From Microbacterium esteraromaticum (GTDB taxonomy: Bacteria; Actinomycetota; Actinomycetes; Actinomycetales; Microbacteriaceae): a stretch of 64,000 nucleotides of DNA. Both the position numbers and the translations under genes were made by a program. The stretch lies in assembly GCF_017303215.1 (NCBI RefSeq), contig NZ_JAEMWU010000001.1, positions 2,232,001-2,296,000 on the forward strand, in the 5' to 3' direction. Shown here in pieces: positions 19,339-28,879 of the stretch; position 1 is the first letter of the stretch, and each line of letters starts with the position of its first letter. The notes under the pieces were generated by a model. The model was not told the DNA's origin and did no database searches. It was given only the letters and a program-made list of their open reading frames with translations.

Positions 19339-21603
19339 CTACTCCCGGCCGTGGTTCTCTGCCCAGATCGCGATGCGCCCGTCATCCTGCCCGAGCAGCA
19401 CCAGGCCGTGGTGATCAGTGCGCAGCACGCGGGTGCCGGTCGCCTGAAGAATGCGCAGGGTGTCGTCCCGGGGGTGCCCGTAGTCGTTGTCCTCGCCGAC
19501 ACCGATCAACGCCACCCGCGCACCAACAGCGGCGTACAGCGCAGGCTCCTGATCACCACTGCCGTGATGTGAGACCTTCACCACCGGATAGCGGCCAATC
19601 CCACGGGCCAACAGCGCACGCTGCGGTGCCGCGGACAGGTCGCCGAGCATCAGCATCCGCGGTACTCCCCCGCCACCGATCTCGATCACCGCGCTGGCGT
19701 CGTTGCCCGGCGGGTACGCCGCCGAGGCGCGTTCCGGCCACAGCACGCGCCACTCGGCGTCGCCGAGGCGGCCGTGCATCCCCGCGGCGGCGGAAACCAG
19801 CGTCGCACCAGCGGATGCCAGACGCTGCAGCGTCTGCTCATCCTGCGCCTCTGCGGGTGGGCCGTGCAGAACCGTGCCGACGCGGCCCTCGAGTGCCCCG
19901 GCGGCGCCGACGTGATCGAGATCGAAATGGGTGATCACGAGCAGGTCGATGCGCGTCGTGCCCGTCGCAGCGAGGCATTTCTGCAGCGCGGTCGGATCGG
20001 GTCCGGTGTCGACCAGCGCGGTGCGTCCCTGCGAGCGGATGAGCACCGCATCACCCTGGCCCACATCGCACATCGCGATCGACCATGCCTGGGGTGTGCG
20101 CATCGCCGCGAGCGGCCCCGCCAGCAGCGCCCTCCCTGCGGCGATCGCGAGCGCAACGATGACGACCACGGCGGCGCTGCGCCTGAGCAGCACCGAGCGC
20201 GGTCGCACGAGCACGAGGGTCGCTGCGATGCTGAGCACCGCGACGACCGCCGCCGAGAGCGGACCGGCGACCACCCCGACAGTCGCACCGGGAAGGCTGG
20301 CGCTGACCGTCGCGGTGGTCTGGATCCACGCCGCCGGCAGCCACGCGGCCGCCGCGAACAGGTCGGCCAGCAGGGGTGCCGGAGCGGCGAGACAGGCAAG
20401 CAGCCCGATCACGGTAGCGACGGGCGCGGCCGGCGCCGCGAGCAGATTCGCGGCGACGCCGACGATCGACTGCTGGTCGGAGAACAACGCGACGATCGGC
20501 CCGCAGACCACCTGCGCCGCCAGCGGTACTGAGAGCGCCAGCGTCAGAGGTTGGGGCATCCATTGGCCGAGGCCGCGCATCAGCGGACGAGAGAGTACCA
20601 GCAGCGCCCCGGTCGCCGCCGCCGACAGCGCGAAGCCGGGCGTGGCCGCCAACCAGGGGTCGGCGACCAACAGTCCGCACACGGCGAGCGACAGCATCGC
20701 CAGGCCCGCGCTCGGGCGCCCGAGCAAGATGGTCAGCATCGCCAGCGCGGCCATCACCGAGGCGCGGATCACGCTGGGCTCAGGGGTTACCAGCACGACG
20801 AACGCCCCGAGCGCGAGCAGAGCGAGCCCCACTCTCAGCGCCCGGCTCCCCCCGAGCAACGACACCCCCCAGAACACCGCGGCGACGACGATGGCACAGT
20901 TCGCGCCGCTGACCGCAGTCAAGTGGCTGAGTCCGGATGCCAGCATCGCCGCGTTCAGCTCGTTCGAGACCGCACGTGTGTCGCCGACGGCGAGTCCCGG
21001 GAGGAGCCCTGCACCGGGTTCGGGCAGCCGGGTGGCGCGGACGATGAAGTCGGCGCGCGTCGTTGCCGCAATCGCGAAGATGCCCGTCGCGGGCCGGGCG
21101 ATCTCTGCGCGCGTGCCGAAGATCACCAGCGCAGCGCGTTCTCCGGCATCCGTCGCCTTGGCCTGCCCGGTGACTCGTACTTGCGCACCCAGGTCAGCGC
21201 CGTCGATCGGTTCGATGCCCACGCGCACCGGCGCAGAAGTCTTCTCCGCCTGCAGCGGCGGACCGATCTCTACAGTCTGCGCGTCGAACCACAGCCGCCC
21301 ATCGCGTCCGATGGTGGTCGATGAGGTCACCTCGACGAGCGCCTCGACCACGTGCCCGTCGTTTTCGGCGAGCATCTCGCGTTGCGGCTGGGCGCCCGCG
21401 ACCGTCGTGGCCACGGCGGCCCCGCACAACAGGGCAAGAACGATGAGGCCCGCTCCGCTGCGGCGGCGCAGGGCCATCGCAGCAAGCGCCGCCAGGCCTG
21501 CTGCCGCGCCGGCGGTCGCCCATGCCGATCCGGGCATGTACACCAGCGCAAGCGCCACACCCCACAGCACGAGCGCGAGCACCGAACTGCGCAGGTCGTT
21601 CAC
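19339..21603 (-). CDS. comEC: ComEC/Rec2-type DNA uptake channel protein
   Basis: 754 residues: an N-terminal membrane segment pair with an OB-fold-like loop, the competence domain with multiple hydrophobic helices (about 220-480), and a C-terminal metallo-beta-lactamase-like domain with THFDLDHVGA, the HxxDH metal motif. ComEC passes single-stranded DNA through the membrane during transformation; the C-terminal domain probably degrades the non-transported strand. The gene is intact, but pilus genes are not in this window, so competence is unproven. Confidence 0.93.
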   Translation of the reverse strand: MNDLRSSVLALVLWGVALALVYMPGSAWATAGAAAGLAALAAMALRRRSGAGLIVLALLCGAAVATTVAGAQPQREMLAENDGHVVEALVEVTSSTTIGRDGRLWFDAQTVEIGPPLQAEKTSAPVRVGIEPIDGADLGAQVRVTGQAKATDAGERAALVIFGTRAEIARPATGIFAIAATTRADFIVRATRLPEPGAGLLPGLAVGDTRAVSNELNAAMLASGLSHLTAVSGANCAIVVAAVFWGVSLLGGSRALRVGLALLALGAFVVLVTPEPSVIRASVMAALAMLTILLGRPSAGLAMLSLAVCGLLVADPWLAATPGFALSAAATGALLVLSRPLMRGLGQWMPQPLTLALSVPLAAQVVCGPIVALFSDQQSIVGVAANLLAAPAAPVATVIGLLACLAAPAPLLADLFAAAAWLPAAWIQTTATVSASLPGATVGVVAGPLSAAVVAVLSIAATLVLVRPRSVLLRRSAAVVVIVALAIAAGRALLAGPLAAMRTPQAWSIAMCDVGQGDAVLIRSQGRTALVDTGPDPTALQKCLAATGTTRIDLLVITHFDLDHVGAAGALEGRVGTVLHGPPAEAQDEQTLQRLASAGATLVSAAAGMHGRLGDAEWRVLWPERASAAYPPGNDASAVIEIGGGGVPRMLMLGDLSAAPQRALLARGIGRYPVVKVSHHGSGDQEPALYAAVGARVALIGVGEDNDYGHPRDDTLRILQATGTRVLRTDHHGLVLLGQDDGRIAIWAENHGRE

Positions 21604-22229
21604 ACGCGCACCTTGTCGCGCACACCGGCCAGCAGCTTCTCACCGATGCCGGGCACGGCCTGCAGGTCGTCGACCGAGCGGAACCGTCCGTTCTCTTCGC
21701 GCCAGTCGATGATGCGCTGGGCCAGGGCCGGGCCGATCCGCGGCAGCGTCTCCAGCGCCGCCTGATCGGCGGTGTTCAGGTCGATCAGCCCGTCTGTGCC
21801 GATCCCTCCCGATCCGGCCCCGGCCGGCGGGTCCGCGCCGATCTCGGGAACGACGAGCTGTTCACCGTCACTGAGCGGGCGCGCGAGATTCACCGCCTGC
21901 AGGTCGGCGTTCTCACGCGTGCCGCCCGCCGCCGCGAGCGCGTCGACCAGACGCGCATCGGCTTCCAGAATGTACAGGCCGGGGTTGACGACCTCGCCGA
22001 GCACATGCACGTACAGCTCCGCGCCCCCGAGCACGTCCGAGCCATCGGATGCCACGACCCCGGCATCATCGACGGGGATGCTGTCGATCGGCGCAGCCTG
22101 CCCGCGAAGGATGCCCCAGCCCACCGCCGCCGAGAGCACGACGAGACCCACAGTGACGGCGACGCCGACGCCCATCCGCAGGCGCGGCCGCGCCGCCGCT
22201 TCGGAGTCGGAGTCATCAGCGGAACGCAC
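21600..22229 (-). CDS. comEA: ComEA-like DNA-binding protein
   Basis: 209 residues: one N-terminal transmembrane helix (about 22-42), a SLBB-like middle domain (VYVHVLGEVVNPGLY), a Ser/Gly linker and a C-terminal double helix-hairpin-helix (LNTADQAALETLPRIGPALA, then LQAVPGIGEKLLAGVRDKV). It is the membrane-tethered receptor that hands DNA to ComEC. The stop overlaps the comEC start by four bases. GTG start with a -10 box 6 nt upstream. Confidence 0.92.
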   Translation of the reverse strand: MRSADDSDSEAAARPRLRMGVGVAVTVGLVVLSAAVGWGILRGQAAPIDSIPVDDAGVVASDGSDVLGGAELYVHVLGEVVNPGLYILEADARLVDALAAAGGTRENADLQAVNLARPLSDGEQLVVPEIGADPPAGAGSGGIGTDGLIDLNTADQAALETLPRIGPALAQRIIDWREENGRFRSVDDLQAVPGIGEKLLAGVRDKVRV

Positions 22230-22235
22230 TCCGTC

Positions 22236-22241
22236 ACGCTA
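22236..22241 (-). promoter_or_regulatory. -10 box TAGCGT, probable leaderless promoter of comEA-comEC
   Basis: TAGCGT on the minus strand, 6 nt, then GTG 22229. Confidence 0.55.
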
Positions 22242-22369
22242 TGCGCGCACGGCAGGTACCGATCGCCGGCCAGCCGGAAGCTGTGCACAACCCGCGCGTG
22301 AGACGCGGCTGTGCATGGCATCAGCGAGTCGGTAGTGTCCTGAGCCCGCAGAGCCGCTTCGAGGAACGC

Positions 22370-23029
22370 CTACGGCTGAACCGAGCCCCGCCGCGACAGC
22401 CTCCGGAAGACGTACGCGTAGGCGGACCGCGTGTACGCGATGCCGCGTCCGCTGTCGCGGATCCGTTCGGCGTTCGCGGCATCGCCGACCTTCGGCACAA
22501 GGTATGTGTGCAGGTCCTGGGTGTCGAGACGGTAGCGACCAGCGCGATGGTGCACCGCCGCAATCAACTGCAGGTCGGGATCGAGCGCGGCGATACTGGC
22601 GTCGCCATGACTGGTGTTGGCCAGCAGCAGACCGTCCGGCTTCACGTACCGACGACAGCTGTCCCAGACGGGTCCGGCGTAGAGCGAGATGAGCAGATCG
22701 AATCGGTCGTCCGACAGCGGCAGCGGCTTCGTGTAATCAGAGCCGATGAACTCGACCACGTGCCCCATGCTCGAGGCCGCGTCGGCGAGGTCAGCCTGGA
22801 CGCGATCCGAATCGCGGAAGTAGCCGACGGCACGTCTGTCTGTGTCGACATACGTGACCGACCGGATCGCTGAGGATGGTGAGAGGTCGACGTAGCTGCC
22901 GGGATACAGTGCGTCCGCTACGCCCCACACCGAAGCGATCTCGGCGAACAGCGGTGACCTGTCGCCGATCGATTCACGGTACGCCTTCCATGGCGACGGT
23001 GCGTCCGCGTTTCTCATGCCGTCTGCCAC
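22370..23029 (-). CDS. Putative class I SAM-dependent methyltransferase
   Basis: A 219-residue soluble protein. YPGSYVDLSPS is a plausible motif I region and VTYVDTDRRA a motif II-like strand ending in an acidic residue; RFDLLISLYAG then fits the motif IV strand. The rest is unassigned. Start is uncertain: GTG 23029 or ATG 23017 (MRNADAPSP), neither with a clear ribosome binding site. It lies 65 bases after leuS and behind a strong hairpin, so it is probably expressed weakly from leuS read-through or from an unseen promoter. Not a recognisable named family. Confidence 0.55.
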   Translation of the reverse strand: MADGMRNADAPSPWKAYRESIGDRSPLFAEIASVWGVADALYPGSYVDLSPSSAIRSVTYVDTDRRAVGYFRDSDRVQADLADAASSMGHVVEFIGSDYTKPLPLSDDRFDLLISLYAGPVWDSCRRYVKPDGLLLANTSHGDASIAALDPDLQLIAAVHHRAGRYRLDTQDLHTYLVPKVGDAANAERIRDSGRGIAYTRSAYAYVFRRLSRRGSVQP

Positions 23030-23030
23030 A

Positions 23031-23074
23031 CCGCTGCTTGTCCACGAGACGCGCGCCTCGTGGACAAGCAGCGG
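23031..23074 (-). terminator. 18-bp perfect hairpin after leuS
   Basis: Perfect inverted repeat: arm CCGCTGCTTGTCCACGAG (23031-23048), 8-nt loop ACGCGCGC and its exact complement (23057-23074), 20 nt beyond the leuS stop. There is no T-run in either direction, so it would be a tail-less terminator or an RNA-stability element. It also sits directly in front of the methyltransferase-like gene. Confidence 0.7.
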
Positions 23075-23094
23075 CAGTACAGCATCTGTGTGTG

Positions 23095-25665
23095 TCAGCC
23101 CTTGACGGCGAAGTTCACGATCTTCGGCGCGCGGACGATGACGCGGACGATCTGCTTGCCCTCGAGTGCACGCTGCACCCGCTCATCGGCGCGGGCGAGT
23201 GCCTCCAGCTCGGTCTCCGAGATCTTCGCCGGAACATCGAGCGTGGCGCGCACCTTTCCGCCCACCTGAACGGCGCAGGTGATGGTGTCCTCGACCATGA
23301 GCGACGGGTCTGCCTGCGGCCACGTCACGAGGCCGACCGACGGCTGGTGACCGAGGATCTCCCACATCTCCTCCGCGGTGTGCGGGGCGATGAGATCGAG
23401 CATCACGGCGACCGTCTCGGCAGCCTCGCGCACGGCCGGATCGGCGGCGCCCGCTCCGGTGTCGATCGTCTTGCGGACCGCGTTGACGAGCTCCATCAGC
23501 CTCGCGACGAGCACGTTGAACTTGGTCTGCTCGACCAGTCCCGGAGCTTCGGCGAGCAGGTGGTGAGTGACGCGACGCAGTGCAGCGTCGCCGCCGTCGA
23601 ACGAGGTGCCGGGAGCCGTCGCGACGTCGGTGGCGACGCGCATGGCACGGGACAGGAACTTCTGAGCGCCGGTCATCGAGACGTCGGCCCAGTCCTTGTC
23701 GTCCTCCACCGGCCCGGCGAAGGCCAGGCCCACCCGCAGCGCGTCGGCGCCGAAGGCTTCGAGCTCTTCCTGGAACAGCACCAGGTTGCCCTTGGACTTC
23801 GACATCTTCGCGCCATCGAGGATCACCATGCCCTGGTTGATCAGGCTCGAGAACGGCTCGGTGAACTCGACCAGGCCCATGTCGTACAGCACCTTGGTGA
23901 TGAAGCGTGCGTACAGCAGGTGCAGAATGGCGTGCTCGACGCCGCCGATGTACGAATCGATCGGCGCCCAACGGCGCGCCTGCGCCGGGTCGAAGGCCAC
24001 CTGGTCGCTGTTCGGCGACAGGAAGCGCAGGTAGTACCAGGAGCTGTCGACGAAGGTGTCCATCGTGTCGGGGTCACGCAGCACGGGCTCGCCCGTGCTC
24101 GGGTCGACCGTGCGCACCCACGCCTCAGCGGCGCCCAGCGGCGAGCTGCCCTTGGGCGACAGGTCGAGTCCTTCGACGCTCGGCAGGCGCACCGGCAGCG
24201 CCGACTCGTCAACCGGCACGACGTCGCCGCCTTCGGTGTGCAGCATCGGGATCGGCGTGCCCCAGAACCGCTGGCGCGAGATCAGCCAGTCGCGCAGACG
24301 ATAGTTCTTGGCTGCGCGGCCCAGACCGTCCTTCTCGAGGCGCTCGATCTGACGCGCGACCGCCGTGCGCTTGGAGAGGCCGTCCAGCTCACCCGAGTTG
24401 ATCATCCGGCCCTCGCCGGTCAACGCGATACCCGTGTGCGACGGATGCTGCTCATCGAGGGTCGCCACAGCGACGCCGTCGTCGTCGGTCTCGATCACCG
24501 GGATCGTGCCGGTGACGGGCGCGGTGGTGTCGACGACGACCTTGACCGGCAGGTCGAAGGCGCGCGCGAAGTCGAGGTCACGCTGGTCGTGCGCCGGCAC
24601 CGCCATGACAGCGCCATGACCGTAGTCGGCCAGCACATAGTCGGCCGCCCAGATGGGCATCCGCTCGCCGTTGACGGGATTGACCGCGAAACGCTCCAGG
24701 AACACACCGGTCTTGGGGCGGTCGGTCGACTGACGGTCGATCTCACTGGTCTTCTGCACCTGAGCGAGGTACTCGGTGAAACGCTGCTGCACCTCGGCCG
24801 GGGCATCCGCCGCCAGCTCGGAGGCGAGATCGGAGTCGGGAGCGACGACGAAGAACGTCGCCCCGTGCAGCGTGTCGGGCCGCGTCGTGAACACGGTGAC
24901 GGGCTCGTCACGCCCCTCGATGCGGAAGTCGACGTCAGCACCGACCGAGCGGCCGATCCAGTTGCGCTGCATCTGCAGCACCTTGTGCGGCCAACGGCCC
25001 TCGAGCTGGTTGAGGTCGTCGAGCAGCCGGTCGGCGTAGTCGGTGATGCGGAAGTACCACTGCGTGAGCTTCTTCTTGACGACCTCGGCGCCGCAGCGCT
25101 CGCAACGGCCGTCGACCACCTGCTCGTTCGCCAGCACGGTCTGGTCGTTGGGGCACCAGTTGACCGGGCTCTTCTTGCGGTACGCGAGCCCGCGCTCGTA
25201 CATCTTCAGGAACAGCCACTGGTTCCAGCGGTAGTACTCCGGGTCGGAGGTGTGCAGCACGCGCGACCAGTCGAAGGACACGCCGTACGACTGGAACGCC
25301 GACTTCTGCTGCGCGATGTTCTGGTAGGTCCACTCCCGCGGGTCGGCGCCGCGACGGATCGCGGCGTTCTCGGCGGGCAGACCGAACGAGTCCCATCCGA
25401 TCGGGTTGAGCACGTTGTGCCCGCGGTGGCGCCAGAAGCGTGCGACGACGTCGCTGTAGAGGTAGTTCTCGGCGTGCCCCATGTGCAGATCGCCCGAGGG
25501 GTACGGGAACATCGCCAGCACGTACTTGCGCGGACGGTCGTCATCGTCGCCGCCGGCAAGGAACGTCTCGTTCTCGGCCCAGTACTGCTGCCACTTGCGC
25601 TGGATGTCGTGCGCGGACATCCCCTCGGTGGGCTCGGCGGGTGATTCGGACGAGTGCTCGGACAA
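23095..25665 (-). CDS. leuS: Leucine--tRNA ligase
   Basis: A class I synthetase of about 856 residues. HIGH motif as HMGH ([15 protein letters not shown]), the cysteine pairs of the zinc module (CPNDQ, CERCG), the CP1 editing domain and KMSKS ([12 protein letters not shown]) are visible. It charges tRNA-Leu. I use TTG 25665 ([11 protein letters not shown] at the N-terminus) because homologues often carry a short acidic lead-in; ATG 25620 ([10 protein letters not shown]) is equally possible, with GAGGGG immediately before it. A TACCCT -10 box lies upstream. Confidence 0.93.
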   Translation of the reverse strand: MSEHSSESPAEPTEGMSAHDIQRKWQQYWAENETFLAGGDDDDRPRKYVLAMFPYPSGDLHMGHAENYLYSDVVARFWRHRGHNVLNPIGWDSFGLPAENAAIRRGADPREWTYQNIAQQKSAFQSYGVSFDWSRVLHTSDPEYYRWNQWLFLKMYERGLAYRKKSPVNWCPNDQTVLANEQVVDGRCERCGAEVVKKKLTQWYFRITDYADRLLDDLNQLEGRWPHKVLQMQRNWIGRSVGADVDFRIEGRDEPVTVFTTRPDTLHGATFFVVAPDSDLASELAADAPAEVQQRFTEYLAQVQKTSEIDRQSTDRPKTGVFLERFAVNPVNGERMPIWAADYVLADYGHGAVMAVPAHDQRDLDFARAFDLPVKVVVDTTAPVTGTIPVIETDDDGVAVATLDEQHPSHTGIALTGEGRMINSGELDGLSKRTAVARQIERLEKDGLGRAAKNYRLRDWLISRQRFWGTPIPMLHTEGGDVVPVDESALPVRLPSVEGLDLSPKGSSPLGAAEAWVRTVDPSTGEPVLRDPDTMDTFVDSSWYYLRFLSPNSDQVAFDPAQARRWAPIDSYIGGVEHAILHLLYARFITKVLYDMGLVEFTEPFSSLINQGMVILDGAKMSKSKGNLVLFQEELEAFGADALRVGLAFAGPVEDDKDWADVSMTGAQKFLSRAMRVATDVATAPGTSFDGGDAALRRVTHHLLAEAPGLVEQTKFNVLVARLMELVNAVRKTIDTGAGAADPAVREAAETVAVMLDLIAPHTAEEMWEILGHQPSVGLVTWPQADPSLMVEDTITCAVQVGGKVRATLDVPAKISETELEALARADERVQRALEGKQIVRVIVRAPKIVNFAVKG

Positions 25666-25714
25666 GGAACGGCCAATCTGACGATGCGGAACGACCCGGA
25701 AATCGGGCGCTTCC

Positions 25715-25720
25715 AGGGTA
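25715..25720 (-). promoter_or_regulatory. -10 box TACCCT upstream of leuS
   Basis: TACCCT on the minus strand in the 86-base gap after the pabB stop; the predicted transcript starts near 25708. No -35 recognised. Confidence 0.4.
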
Positions 25721-25751
25721 TCGCGAGTTGCCGTCCCGCCGAGACCGGCGG

Positions 25752-27101
25752 TCAGGGCAGCAGGCTCGCCCACTCGTCCGGAAGCCGCACCCCCAGCGCC
25801 GCCAGCGGGGCGCGCGCCTTGGTCGCCACCTCGGCCGTCTCGGCGTCGGGCCGGGAGAGCCAGGTGATGCCGCCGCCGGCGCCGACAACGGCGTCGTCGG
25901 AGCCGATCACGATCGAGCGGATCACCATCGCCAGATCCACCCTCCCGTCCAGACCGACGTGTCCGAAGCACCCGGCGTACACGCCACGGGGTCCCTGTTC
26001 GAGCTCGTGCAGGATCGTCATCGCCGACAGCTTGGGGGCGCCGGTCATACTGCCGGCGGGAAACGCCGCCTCGCACAGCTCGCCGAAGGTCACCCCGGCG
26101 CGTAGCCGAGCGCTGACGGTGCTGACCAGCTGGTGCACGGCCGGATAGCTCTCCACCTGCCACAGCCGGTCCACGCGCACACTGCCGGGATCCCCCACAT
26201 GCGAGAGGTCGTTGCGCATGAGGTCGACGATCATCACGTTCTCGGCACGTTCCTTGACGTCGGTGCGCAGCTCTTCGGCGAGCTGAGCGTCGAGTTGGGG
26301 CGTCGCACCGCGAGGCCGGGTGCCCTTGATCGGACTCGTGGAGATCTCGCCGCGCTCGACCGCGAGGAACTGCTCGGGGCTGGCGCTGAGCAGGTAGCGA
26401 TCCCCCACGCGCAGGTAGCCGCCGTGGTGCGCCGGAGTGGCCGTGCGCAGGCGGCGGTACACCGTGAACGGGTCATCGGGCCGCGGCGAGGTGAACCGTG
26501 TGGTCAGGCACAGCTGATAGGCGTCGCCGCGCTCGATCGCCGCCCGGCACCGCTCGATCGCGGCGGCATAGTCGGCGACGTGGTGGCGCGCATGGGCGGT
26601 GATGCCTGCCGCGGCGGGCAGGTCGGGCAACGCAGGTGCCGTCTCGAGCGCGTCAGCCACGGCGGTGCGCCACGCGCCGACAGCATCCGCCGCGGCGAGC
26701 GCGAAGATCCCACCGGTCGCGTGGTCGACGGCTACGGCGTGCGTGACAGCGATCCATGCGGGGGCGTCGTCGGATGCTGCCGTTGGCGCCCCGCAGGCGG
26801 CGGCGCCCGTCTCATAGGGAAGCCACCCCACCCATCCGCCATGGAACGGAACCACTGGCTCACGAATGTCCGCGTCGCTGTTCTGCCCGCCGAGCGGCAC
26901 AGCATTCACGACGTCGGGGTCGTCCTCGATCACGCCGGCGCCCAGAATGCTCCACCCGTCGCCTGCGTCGGCCCCGGCGTCCAGCCAGAACGCCGCCCGT
27001 TCGGTGCCGAACAGCCCGTGGAACAGCGCTTCGACGTCCAGTGGTGAGGTCTGCGGCTCATCGACGAGCGGCAGGACGGTCAGCGGGGTGGGTACAGGCA
27101 C
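25752..27101 (-). CDS. pabB: Aminodeoxychorismate synthase component I (PabB-like)
   Basis: A chorismate-binding enzyme of about 449 residues. The motif PIKGTRPRG carries the lysine typical of PabB (anthranilate synthases have alanine there), and [12 protein letters not shown] is the conserved chorismate-binding signature. It makes aminodeoxychorismate for folate synthesis, normally with a glutamine amidotransferase that is not encoded nearby. GTG 27101 is preferred over GTG 27107 because a -10 box lies exactly 6 nt upstream of it, mirroring the divergent DedA gene. Confidence 0.88.
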   Translation of the reverse strand: MPVPTPLTVLPLVDEPQTSPLDVEALFHGLFGTERAAFWLDAGADAGDGWSILGAGVIEDDPDVVNAVPLGGQNSDADIREPVVPFHGGWVGWLPYETGAAACGAPTAASDDAPAWIAVTHAVAVDHATGGIFALAAADAVGAWRTAVADALETAPALPDLPAAAGITAHARHHVADYAAAIERCRAAIERGDAYQLCLTTRFTSPRPDDPFTVYRRLRTATPAHHGGYLRVGDRYLLSASPEQFLAVERGEISTSPIKGTRPRGATPQLDAQLAEELRTDVKERAENVMIVDLMRNDLSHVGDPGSVRVDRLWQVESYPAVHQLVSTVSARLRAGVTFGELCEAAFPAGSMTGAPKLSAMTILHELEQGPRGVYAGCFGHVGLDGRVDLAMVIRSIVIGSDDAVVGAGGGITWLSRPDAETAEVATKARAPLAALGVRLPDEWASLLP

Positions 27102-27107
27102 GTTCAC

Positions 27108-27113
27108 AGCGTA
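27108..27113 (-). promoter_or_regulatory. -10 box TACGCT, probable leaderless promoter of pabB
   Basis: TACGCT on the minus strand, 6 nt, then GTG 27101. It is one arm of an 8-bp inverted repeat shared with the divergent DedA promoter. Confidence 0.6.
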
Positions 27114-27131
27114 GAGCCCGGGTGCACGTTC

Positions 27132-27137
27132 TACGCT
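27132..27137 (+). promoter_or_regulatory. -10 box TACGCT, probable leaderless promoter of the DedA gene
   Basis: TACGCT, 6 nt, then GTG 27144: identical hexamer and spacing to the opposing pabB promoter 18 bases away. Confidence 0.6.
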
Positions 27138-27143
27138 CGTGGT

Positions 27144-27827
27144 GTGGACGACTTCGTGCAATGGGCCATCGAGATGGTGCAGTCGGTGGATCCGGTGCTG
27201 CGCACGGTGCTGGCCGGGATCGCGGTCATGCTCGAGACGAGCGTGCTGATCGGTCTGATCGTTCCCGGCGACACGGTCGTGCTGGTGGCGTCGATTGGCG
27301 TCGCCTCGTGGACCGAGGGCATCATCCTGGGTGTCACGGTGATCGTCGGCGCGCTCATCGGGGAGTCGATCGGGTTCTGGCTGGGCCACTGGGTGGGTCC
27401 GCACATCCGCACATCCTGGTTGGGGCGACGCATCGGCGAGGACCACTGGATGCGGGCGGAGCGCTACGTGCTGCGCCGTGGCGGTGTGGCCATCTTCCTC
27501 TCCCGGTTCTTGCCGGTGCTGCACTCGCTTGTCCCTCTCACGGTGGGCATGAGCGGCTACGCGTACCGGCGCTTCATCGCGTGGACTCTTCCCGCATGCG
27601 TGCTGTGGACCGCGATCTACGTCGGTGTCGCCGCGACGGCCGCCGGCAACTACGACGAGCTGTCCGCGCGCGTGCACAACGCCGGGTACATCTTCGTCGC
27701 GATCATCGTGGCCCTTCTGCTGGCCGTCGTGATCGGCAAGAAGGTGCTGCACCGCATCGAGGCACGGCACATGGCACACGACGCCGACGCTGCGTCCGCC
27801 GAGGAGCGACCGCACACCGAACCATGA
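27144..27827 (+). CDS. DedA family membrane protein
   Basis: 227 residues with four to five hydrophobic segments and DedA landmarks: GLIVPGDTVVLVASIGVAS, GESIGFWLGHWVG and the SRFLPVLHSLVPLTVGMSG segment with the conserved arginine. DedA proteins act as undecaprenyl-phosphate or phospholipid flippases. First gene of a DedA-App1-hypothetical operon; placement before a phosphatidate-phosphatase-like gene suggests lipid carrier handling, which is inference. Confidence 0.88.
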   Translation: MDDFVQWAIEMVQSVDPVLRTVLAGIAVMLETSVLIGLIVPGDTVVLVASIGVASWTEGIILGVTVIVGALIGESIGFWLGHWVGPHIRTSWLGRRIGEDHWMRAERYVLRRGGVAIFLSRFLPVLHSLVPLTVGMSGYAYRRFIAWTLPACVLWTAIYVGVAATAAGNYDELSARVHNAGYIFVAIIVALLLAVVIGKKVLHRIEARHMAHDADAASAEERPHTEP

Positions 27828-27840
27828 AAGACTGGAGCTG

Positions 27841-28872
27841 ATGTCACCCGCAGCAGCGGCCAAGATCCACTGGTTCGCACGTCTCGAACACCGCATCCAC
27901 GTCTGGCGCGAACGTCGCGCCCGCCGGCGTGGCCGTTCGGTGACCGTCGTGCCTTTCCCCGGCTACGGCGGATCGGGCTGGGTGCGCGTGGTCGGCCGCG
28001 TGCTGATCGTGCCGCCCTCGCCGGCCAGTCGGCGCCCGGAGCGCGTCGGGGTGCGCGGCTGGCGTTCCTTCGCCAGCATCCCGATCAGCTTCGCGTCGGT
28101 GCGCGTGCAGATCGGCGGACGCAGCCATGACGTCGTCGCCGATCGCGGCGGAGTCATCGACACGGTGCTCGAAGCCGACCTCGAGCCCGGGTGGCAGACG
28201 TTCACCATCTCGGTCGAGGGACAGCAGCCGATCGAGGCGACGGCGTACATCGTCGCCGACGACACCCGCTTCGGCGTCGTGTGCGATGTCGACGACACGG
28301 TGATGGTCACCGCCCTGCCGCGGCCGTTCATCGCCGCCTGGAACTCGTTCGTCGTCAACGAGCACGCCCGGCTCCCCGTGCCCGGTATGGCGGTGCTGCT
28401 CGATCAGCTGCGCCGCGACCACCCCGGGGCACCGGTGATCTACCTCTCGACGGGCGCCTGGAACGTCGCACCGACACTGCGGCGATTCCTGAGCCGCCAT
28501 CTGTTCCCGGCGGGCGCGATGCTGCTCACCGACTGGGGCCCCACCCACGACCGCTGGTTCCGCAGCGGTCGCGAGCACAAGACCACCAACCTGCGACGCC
28601 TCGCCGAGCAGTTCCCGGATATGCAGTGGCTGCTGATCGGCGATGACGGTCAGCACGACGAGAGCATTTACGCGCAGTTCCAGCAGGAGCATCCGTCGTC
28701 CGTCGCCGGCGTCGCGATCCGCCGGCTCCTGCCCGCCGAGGCCGTCCTCGCGGGCGGCCGCACCCCCGGAGTGCCCCACCAACCCGGCCAGACGCCGTGG
28801 GTGAGCGCCCAGGACGGCGCCGGACTGCGCAAGAAGCTCAGCGAGGTCGGCATCATCGACTCCCCGAGCTGA
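27841..28872 (+). CDS. App1-family (DUF2183) phosphatidate phosphatase-like protein
   Basis: A 343-residue HAD-like protein. The catalytic loop VVCDVDDTVM at about residues 143-152 supplies the two aspartates; PVIYLSTGAWNVAPTL, FPAGAMLLTDWGP and WLLIGDDGQHDESIY complete the App1/DUF2183 pattern. Yeast App1 dephosphorylates phosphatidate; bacterial substrates are unknown. GGAG lies 4 nt before the ATG, 13 bases after the DedA stop. Confidence 0.88.
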   Translation: MSPAAAAKIHWFARLEHRIHVWRERRARRRGRSVTVVPFPGYGGSGWVRVVGRVLIVPPSPASRRPERVGVRGWRSFASIPISFASVRVQIGGRSHDVVADRGGVIDTVLEADLEPGWQTFTISVEGQQPIEATAYIVADDTRFGVVCDVDDTVMVTALPRPFIAAWNSFVVNEHARLPVPGMAVLLDQLRRDHPGAPVIYLSTGAWNVAPTLRRFLSRHLFPAGAMLLTDWGPTHDRWFRSGREHKTTNLRRLAEQFPDMQWLLIGDDGQHDESIYAQFQQEHPSSVAGVAIRRLLPAEAVLAGGRTPGVPHQPGQTPWVSAQDGAGLRKKLSEVGIIDSPS

Positions 28873-28879
28873 GCCGGCC

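Noticed and set aside
19339..22229. Evidence that the strain is naturally competent
   Set aside because: comEA and comEC are intact but widespread in non-competent actinobacteria; no pilus or DprA genes in the window.
25666..25751. T-box or attenuator before leuS, and likewise before valS (58317-58381)
   Set aside because: No TGGNACCGCG core in either leader.
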